Assembly: GCA_913043805.1 (NCBI GenBank)
Contig: CAJWMX010000074.1
Coordinates: 1 to 9,445, forward strand
Source of the DNA: an uncultured Acidobacteriota bacterium
Lineage (GTDB): Bacteria; Acidobacteriota; Vicinamibacteria; Vicinamibacterales; UBA8438
DNA: 9,445 nt
Reading direction: 5' to 3'
The notes beneath the pieces are model-generated. The model did not search any database and had not been told where the DNA came from. It saw nothing but the letters and a program-made list of their open reading frames with translations. Numbering within the stretch: the first letter of the stretch is position 1; every line of letters begins with the position of its first letter. The translations under genes and the position numbers were made by a program. Positions 5,354 to 9,445 of this stretch are shown one piece after another.

Positions 5354-7153
5354 ATGTCTTTCCCAGACCTGCGCGCGTTCCTCGACCGCCTCCGCCGAGA
5401 CGGCGACCTCGTCGAGGTCTCGGTGCCGGTTCATCCAGCCCATGAGGCCGCCGAGATCCATCGTCGGGTCGTGGCCGCGGGAGGGCCGGCCCTGCTGTTC
5501 ACCAGACCGACCGGCGCGGACTTTCCGCTGGTCACGAACCTGTTCGGGACCGCGCGCCGCGCGGAGCTCGCCTTCGGCGAGCGGCCTCAGCGGTTCATCC
5601 GTCGACTGGTCGAGACCGTGGAGACCGCGCTGCCGCCCACGATCGGAAGCCTCTGGGGGGCGAGGGACGTGGGGGCTCAGGTGCTGAAAGTGGGTCTGCG
5701 GCGAGGGCGTCGCGGACCGGTGACCGAGGTGGTCACCGATGATGTGCGCCTGGACCGTTTGCCCGCTCTCACGACCTGGCCCGAGGATGGCGGTCCCTTC
5801 ATCACGTTGCCGCTCGTGTTCACCGAGCATCCCGATGGTCGCGGACACAACCTCGGGATGTATCGACTCCAGGTGCACGATGCTACCTCCACCGGCATGC
5901 ACTGGCAGATCGGCAAGGGCGGTGGGTTCCACTATCGCGTGGCCGAAGATCGCGGCGAGTCGCTGCCGGTCACGGTGTTCCTCGGGGGGCCGCCGGCCTT
6001 GACCCTCGCCGCCATCGCTCCGCTCCCGGAGAATGTGCCGGAGCTGTTGCTGGCATCGCTGATCGCCGGCGAGCGGCTCGGTCTGGTCGAGGGCGCCGGC
6101 CCGCACCCCCTGGTCGCGGGCGCCGAGTTCGCGTTGATGGGCAGCGTCGCGCCAAATGTCCGTCGGCCGGAGGGCCCGTTCGGCGACCACTACGGCTACT
6201 ACTCCCTGACGCACGACTATCCGGTCTTCCAGGTGTCGCGGATCGCGCGCCGTCGTGACGCGATCTTCCCGGCCACGGTCGTGGGCAAGCCGCGTCAGGA
6301 AGACTTCTTCATTGGAGACCTGCTCCAGGAGTTGCTGTCTCCGTTGTTCCCGTTGGTGATGCCCGGGGTGATGGATCTCTGGTCCTACGGCGAAACGGGC
6401 TATCACTCGTTGTCGGCGGCCGTGGTCAAGCAGCGCTACGCGCGTGAGGCGATGGCGAGCGCTTTCCGTATCCTGGGCGAAGGGCAGCTGTCGCTGACCA
6501 AGTTCCTGCTCGTGACCGACCAGTCGGTCGACCTGAAGGATTTTCGGGCGACGCTCGAGCACGTGCTGGCGCGGACCAATCCCGAGACCGACCTCTATGT
6601 GTTCTCCAACCTCTCCATGGACACCCTGGACTACACCGGTCCGGAGGTGAACCTGGGGTCGAAGGGAATCTGGCTCGGGCTTGGCGATCCGGTGCGGACG
6701 CTGCCCGAGAGCTTCACGCCGTCAGAACTGCCCTCCGGGTGCGGGCCGGTGGAGGTGTTCTGCCGCGGCTGCCTCGTCCTTGGCGCGCCGCCCAAGGCGG
6801 AGGATCCGGACGTGGCCAGCCGGGTCGCCAGTCATCCGGCGTTCGCCGACTGGCCACTGGTGGTGTTGACCGACGAGCCGGCGCGGGCGGCCCGCAGCGC
6901 CATGAATTTCCTGTGGACGACGTTTACCCGGTTCGAGCCGGCCGCTGACGTGCACGCCGCAGCGACCCGGGTCGTGCGTAACCACCTCGTCTATACCCCA
7001 CCGATCGTGATCGACGCGCGGCTCGCGCCCAGCTTTCCTGACGAGCTGCACTGCGCTCCGGAGGTCGCCGAGACCGTCTCGAACCGCTGGAACGAGTACT
7101 TTCCAGACGGTCGAGTCGAGATGGGTGACGCCGAGCGCGGCCACCTCGACTGA
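5354..7153 (+). CDS. UbiD-family prenylated-FMN-dependent decarboxylase (long, menaquinone-type)
   Basis: UbiD enzymes reversibly decarboxylate aromatic or unsaturated acids using prenyl-FMN made by a UbiX partner, which is not in this window. Residues corresponding to the known active site are present: Asn166, His183 and Glu230 as metal and cofactor ligands, Arg171 in NLGMYR, and Glu273 and Asp278 in EGPFGDH as the catalytic acid pair. At 599 residues it is about 100 longer than classic UbiD. Blocks such as MDTLDYTGPEVNLGSKG near 418-434 and the extended C terminus match my memory of the roughly 600-residue UbiD homologues linked to futalosine-pathway menaquinone synthesis. No other menaquinone gene is nearby, so aromatic acid metabolism remains possible. 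It starts 16 bp after the STAS stop with a weak ribosome-binding site. Fold and chemistry are firm, substrate open. Confidence 0.9.
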   Translation: MSFPDLRAFLDRLRRDGDLVEVSVPVHPAHEAAEIHRRVVAAGGPALLFTRPTGADFPLVTNLFGTARRAELAFGERPQRFIRRLVETVETALPPTIGSLWGARDVGAQVLKVGLRRGRRGPVTEVVTDDVRLDRLPALTTWPEDGGPFITLPLVFTEHPDGRGHNLGMYRLQVHDATSTGMHWQIGKGGGFHYRVAEDRGESLPVTVFLGGPPALTLAAIAPLPENVPELLLASLIAGERLGLVEGAGPHPLVAGAEFALMGSVAPNVRRPEGPFGDHYGYYSLTHDYPVFQVSRIARRRDAIFPATVVGKPRQEDFFIGDLLQELLSPLFPLVMPGVMDLWSYGETGYHSLSAAVVKQRYAREAMASAFRILGEGQLSLTKFLLVTDQSVDLKDFRATLEHVLARTNPETDLYVFSNLSMDTLDYTGPEVNLGSKGIWLGLGDPVRTLPESFTPSELPSGCGPVEVFCRGCLVLGAPPKAEDPDVASRVASHPAFADWPLVVLTDEPARAARSAMNFLWTTFTRFEPAADVHAAATRVVRNHLVYTPPIVIDARLAPSFPDELHCAPEVAETVSNRWNEYFPDGRVEMGDAERGHLD

Positions 7154-7159
7154 TCCGGC

Positions 7160-7188
7160 TGGACAACCCCGGGCGGCGGCAGTAGGGT
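7160..7188 (+). promoter_or_regulatory. Promoter placing the transcription start on the ATG at 7195
   Basis: TGGACA (7160-7165) matches five of six bases of the -35 consensus. After exactly 17 bp comes TAGGGT (7183-7188), a -10 box keeping the T-A and final T that matter most. Seven bases on is 7195, the A of the ATG, so the message would be leaderless. This fits the absence of any Shine-Dalgarno there. It is a by-eye assignment. Confidence 0.5.
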
Positions 7189-7194
7189 CGATAC

Positions 7195-7686
7195 ATGGGT
7201 GCGCTCACGATCCGAACGGCACTGCTCACCGCCGGACTCCTCGCCGCGCTGGGAAGCCCCGCCGCCGCGCAGCAAGAACTGGAGATCGAGAATCTCGAGG
7301 GCGTTCGTGAGGTCAACGTCGTCGTCGAGGATCTCGCCGACGATGCCGAGGACGCCGGGTTGACCCGTCGCAACCTGCAGAACGCCGCCGAGGCGGCCCT
7401 CGAGGCGTGTGGCATCGAGATCGGGGGCAGCTCGGCTGACCTGTATATCAACGTAGCGACTCACCAAGGGTCAACCGGGCTCTTCGCCTACTACGCCCGG
7501 GTGTCGTTGCAGCAGATGGCGACGATCGAGGGCAACCAGTTGCGAGCGCTGCTCGACACGTGGGACATGGCGAGTCTTGGCGCCGTCGGCGGCGCGAACC
7601 TGCCACAGGTCGAGGGTGTGGTGGTGCAGCTGGTGGAGCTGTTCTGTGACCAGTACTTCGAGATCAACGAGCCGCGTCGGCGGTAA
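7195..7686 (+). CDS. Small secreted protein of unknown function
   Basis: The product has 163 residues with a Sec signal peptide at about 1-25 (cleavage AAA/QQ), giving a mature protein of about 138. The pattern VNVVVEDLADDAEDAGLTRRNLQNAAEAAL (40-69), then DLYINV (82-87) and LFAYYARVSLQQ (96-107), suggests alternating beta strands and an alpha helix. I recall uncharacterised exported proteins from environmental bacteria with this organisation but no function. Cys72 and Cys151 are the only cysteines and could form a disulfide. The ATG at 7195 is the first start after an in-frame TAG at 7183, and there is no Shine-Dalgarno, so translation is probably leaderless. It is separated from ubiD by 41 bp holding its own promoter, and from the next gene by a new promoter. 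Confidence 0.78.
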   Translation: MGALTIRTALLTAGLLAALGSPAAAQQELEIENLEGVREVNVVVEDLADDAEDAGLTRRNLQNAAEAALEACGIEIGGSSADLYINVATHQGSTGLFAYYARVSLQQMATIEGNQLRALLDTWDMASLGAVGGANLPQVEGVVVQLVELFCDQYFEINEPRRR

Positions 7687-7715
7687 GTCACCACGCCGTG
7701 GAACTTCTGCGGCGC

Positions 7716-7721
7716 TATAAT
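7716..7721 (+). promoter_or_regulatory. Consensus -10 box TATAAT for the cytochrome-monooxygenase gene
   Basis: An exact TATAAT in GC-rich sequence, about 70 bp before the ATG at 7792. No good -35 box lies 16-18 bp upstream; instead a small inverted repeat CCACG-C-CGTGG occupies 7691-7701, which could be an activator or repressor site. Expected transcription start is about 7728, giving a leader of about 64 bases. Confidence 0.55.
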
Positions 7722-7732
7722 CGTCTTTACTG

Positions 7733-7768
7733 AGCGTCATCCGACGCTGGTGGGCTCTCCCGTCCACC
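7733..7768 (+). promoter_or_regulatory. Structured 5' leader: two abutting hairpins before the cytochrome-monooxygenase gene
   Basis: AGCGTC (7733-7738) pairs with GACGCT (7743-7748) over a four-base loop, and directly next to it GGTGG (7749-7753) pairs with CCACC (7764-7768). The two stems could stack end to end. They end 12 bases before the Shine-Dalgarno at 7781 and contain an in-frame GTG (7750). They may stabilise the message or regulate translation. No known riboswitch class is recognised. Confidence 0.4.
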
Positions 7769-7780
7769 GCCTTTCGCTGC

Positions 7781-7787
7781 AGGAGAG
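7781..7787 (+). promoter_or_regulatory. Shine-Dalgarno AGGAGAG fixing the start at 7792
   Basis: A strong site ending four bases before the ATG at 7792. It decides against the longer in-frame start GTG at 7750, which lies inside a hairpin and would place 14 non-signal residues before the signal peptide. Confidence 0.75.
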
Positions 7788-7791
7788 ATTC

Positions 7792-9111
7792 ATGCGGAAT
7801 CATGGTGTGGCCCTGGTCCTCGCGCTCGCGCTTATTGCCGGTGTCCCGTCGCCCGGGGCGGCCCAGGACGTCACGTTCACCGAACACGTCGCGCCGATCT
7901 TCTTTGAGAGCTGCACGACCTGCCATCGACCGGGCCAGGTGGGGCCGATGTCGCTGCTGACCTACGAGGACGCGCGGCCGTGGGCCCGCTCGATCAAGCA
8001 GAAGGTGGCCGACCGCGACATGCCGCCCTGGGACGCCGACCCCTCGATTGGGGCGTTCGTCAACGATCGCAGCCTGAGCGCCGACGATATCGCCACCATC
8101 GTTGCCTGGGCCGATGCCGGGGCTCCTCGGGGCGACGAGGCGGCCATGCCGCCGTCGCCGTCCTACGCCGACAGCGAGTGGACCATCGGCCAGCCGGATG
8201 CCGTATTTGCCATTCCCCCCTTCGAGGTGCCGGCTGAGGGGATGGTCGACTACACCTACTTCGAGGTGCCGACGAATCTGACCGAAGACAAGTGGGTCCG
8301 GGCGATCGAGGTCAAGCCGGGCGCCATGGCCGCCGTGCACCACATCATCGTCACCCAGCGCGCCGAGCTGAGCGAGGAAGAGATCGCCGAGCTGCGGAGA
8401 TTCGATCCGGGTATCCGTCTGGACCGTGAGCTGATGCCGGGGCGCGAGATCGAGTGGAATCCCGGCGTGGCGGCGCTCGAGGGACGGGGCAAGGGCACGT
8501 CGCTTGGCGGCACGACTGTGGGCAACGACGGCGTCTCGGTGTTCCAGCCGGGTACGGCCCGCCTGCTTCGCGCCGGCACGACCTTGGTCTTCGAGATGCA
8601 CTACACGCCGACCGGCGAGACCCACATCGACGAGTCGAAGATCGGCCTCGTCTTCACCGATGAGCCGCCGACCCGGACCGTCATGGATGGCGCGATCGTC
8701 CACGGCCAGTTCACGATCCCGCCCGGCGAGTCGAACTACAAGATCGAGGCGGACCTGACCTTCGCCAAGGACGCCAAGCTGCTCAACCTCTTGCCGCACT
8801 CGCACCTCCGCGGCGTGCGGTGGGACTACGAGGCGGTGTACCCGGACGGGCGTCGCGAGCCGCTTCTCTCGGTGCCGACCTACGACTTCAACTGGCAGAT
8901 CGACTACATCTTCGAGGAACCGGTCGAGATGCCTGCTGGATCGAAGATCCACGCCGTGGCCTACTACGACAACTCCGCCGCCAACCGTTCGAACCCCGAC
9001 CCGACCGCCGAGGTTCGTTGGGGCGAGCAGACGGACGAGGAGATGTTCTTTACCGCGTTGTCCTACCTGCTCGACGAGGAGGACGCGGAGGAGACGCAGC
9101 AGGAGCAGTAG
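7792..9111 (+). CDS. Secreted cytochrome c fused to a PHM-like copper type II monooxygenase domain
   Basis: The 439-residue product begins with a Sec signal peptide (about 1-24, cleavage near GAA/Q). Residues 26-120 are a cytochrome c domain: CTTCH at 41-45 for covalent haem and Met77 in DMPPW as likely axial ligand. The rest resembles the peptidylglycine monooxygenase (PHM) / dopamine beta-hydroxylase fold with all six copper ligands in family order. The CuA site has His183 and His184 in VHHIIV and His270 in FEMHYT. The CuB site has His336 and His338 in PHSHLRG and Met418 in DEEMFFTALSYL, matching the SDEMC segment of PHM. Such enzymes hydroxylate C-H bonds with O2 and one-electron donors; the fused haem could deliver the electrons in place of ascorbate. 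The substrate is unknown. It probably forms its own transcription unit, with a leader upstream and a strong terminator downstream. Confidence 0.88.
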   Translation: MRNHGVALVLALALIAGVPSPGAAQDVTFTEHVAPIFFESCTTCHRPGQVGPMSLLTYEDARPWARSIKQKVADRDMPPWDADPSIGAFVNDRSLSADDIATIVAWADAGAPRGDEAAMPPSPSYADSEWTIGQPDAVFAIPPFEVPAEGMVDYTYFEVPTNLTEDKWVRAIEVKPGAMAAVHHIIVTQRAELSEEEIAELRRFDPGIRLDRELMPGREIEWNPGVAALEGRGKGTSLGGTTVGNDGVSVFQPGTARLLRAGTTLVFEMHYTPTGETHIDESKIGLVFTDEPPTRTVMDGAIVHGQFTIPPGESNYKIEADLTFAKDAKLLNLLPHSHLRGVRWDYEAVYPDGRREPLLSVPTYDFNWQIDYIFEEPVEMPAGSKIHAVAYYDNSAANRSNPDPTAEVRWGEQTDEEMFFTALSYLLDEEDAEETQQEQ

Positions 9112-9134
9112 GTCCTCTGCGAGCGCGGTTTTCT

Positions 9135-9172
9135 GGGCCGTGTCGGTCGTTAGACCGACACGGCCCTTTTTT
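9135..9172 (+). terminator. Strong intrinsic terminator
   Basis: GGGCCGTGTCGGTC (9135-9148) pairs perfectly over 14 bp with GACCGACACGGCCC (9153-9166) around a GTTA loop, followed at once by six Ts (9167-9172). It lies 23 bp after the stop at 9111 and ends the monooxygenase unit. The opposite strand lacks a T-run after the stem, so it should act in one direction. Confidence 0.95.
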
Positions 9173-9258
9173 CGTACGCCGCATCCCCTGGCGGGAATAT
9201 CGAGTCGTAGGGTCAGGTCTCTCTATACAGCAGCGGACAACGCGCTGAGGAGGACACG

Positions 9259-9445
9259 ATGTTCTTGAACTTGAGAAACGGACGTTGGTTGGCGGCGGGC
9301 GTGATTGCGGTGCTGGGGATGTTCGCGGCCGTGGCCGCGGCGGTAAGCCAGCCGCTCGAGGGCCGAGGTCGGTCCGGGCGGATGATGCGTGGTCCCGGCG
9401 GACCCGGCGGGATGGGTCTTCCGCTGGGGGGTCTCGCCCTCAGTG
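9259..9445 (+). CDS. Start of a small exported Gly/Pro/Met-rich protein, probably Spy/CpxP-like; 3' end outside window
   Basis: The ATG at 9259 follows AGGAGG (9248-9253) by five bases. A hydrophobic signal sequence spans about residues 10-28 (WLAAGVIAVLGMFAAVAAA). The mature start is rich in Gly, Arg, Met and Pro (MMRGPGGPGGMGLPLGGLALS) and resembles the linker that precedes the LTxxQ-type helical repeats of Spy/CpxP periplasmic chaperones and metal-resistance proteins in Acidobacteriota. Those repeats would lie beyond the window, so the family is only suggested. It begins about 87 bp after the terminator and so has its own promoter; TATACA at 9224-9229 is a possible -10 box. Confidence 0.65.
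   Translation, partial: MFLNLRNGRWLAAGVIAVLGMFAAVAAAVSQPLEGRGRSGRMMRGPGGPGGMGLPLGGLALS

Noticed and set aside
5270..6562. A 430-codon minus-strand open frame opposite ubiD
   Set aside because: It is antisense to conserved UbiD active-site coding sequence, has no recognisable family and no ribosome-binding site.
7750..7791. Longer GTG start for the cytochrome-monooxygenase
   Set aside because: That GTG lies inside a leader hairpin without an SD, and the extra residues would sit before the signal peptide. ATG at 7792 has AGGAGAG at a good distance.
7471..8952. A 493-codon open frame on the minus strand opposite the cytochrome-monooxygenase gene
   Set aside because: It is a mirror of a gene with clear domains, a signal peptide, SD and terminator. 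No motif, start signal or terminator supports it.
1..9445. Defence system, CRISPR array, toxin-antitoxin pair or mobile element
   Set aside because: No direct-repeat arrays, transposase, integrase, nuclease or toxin-like small gene pair was seen. The only small ORF pair is the unrecognised ORF with a thioesterase, which lacks toxin-antitoxin features.

Overview
This is a GC-rich bacterial window with densely packed genes. Nearly all are on the plus strand; the one clear minus-strand gene lies at 3256-4230. Several products are exported: a Tat-type signal on the first gene, Sec-type signals on five others, two c-type cytochrome domains and a Spy/CpxP-like start. This points to a Gram-negative (diderm) organism. 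The secreted protein at 3256-4230 (GIWDF near its start, ACHEGN near its end) and the mix of VOC, 600-residue UbiD and haem-plus-copper proteins resemble what I know from Acidobacteriota of the Vicinamibacterales type. That placement is inference from family memory, not a computed result. There is no rRNA, tRNA, CRISPR array, transposase or phage gene, and I see no sign of a recent mobile island.

Layout. 1-1068: the 3' part of a Tat-exported protein with two tandem VOC (glyoxalase-fold) domains; its start is upstream of the window. 1114-1836: a three-helix membrane protein ending in a DUF1499 domain. 1893-3259: a regulatory and acyl-metabolism unit. It has a promoter with a perfect 12-bp palindrome between its -35 and -10 boxes, a TetR-family repressor that appears to be translated from a leaderless GTG, a 62-codon ORF with a strong Shine-Dalgarno, and a hotdog-fold thioesterase that overlaps the small ORF by ATGA. 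3256-4230 (minus): a secreted protein of unknown function whose stop codon overlaps that of the thioesterase. 4408-4940: a class II cytochrome c-like gene broken by what looks like one missing base just before its CxxCH haem site. 4999-7153: a STAS-domain protein followed 16 bp later by a 599-residue UbiD-family decarboxylase. 7160-7686: a small secreted protein of unknown function behind a second apparently leaderless promoter. 7716-9172: a TATAAT box, a leader with two abutting hairpins, a secreted protein joining a cytochrome c domain to a PHM-like dicopper monooxygenase domain with all expected copper ligands, and a strong intrinsic terminator. 9259-9445: the start of a small Gly/Pro/Met-rich exported protein, probably Spy/CpxP-like, cut by the window end.

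How they may work together. The clearest functional unit is TetR, small ORF and thioesterase, probably an autoregulated operon responding to an acyl or other hydrophobic ligand. The right half has a loose envelope-redox theme: cytochrome c, UbiD (possibly quinone synthesis), cytochrome-fused copper monooxygenase and a periplasmic Spy-like protein. They have separate promoters or gaps and are not shown to be one pathway. The observations most worth checking are the cytochrome-PHM fusion with its structured leader, the frameshift in the small cytochrome, the two leaderless promoters, the small ORF between tetR and the thioesterase, and the matching Glu-to-Gln change in both VOC halves.
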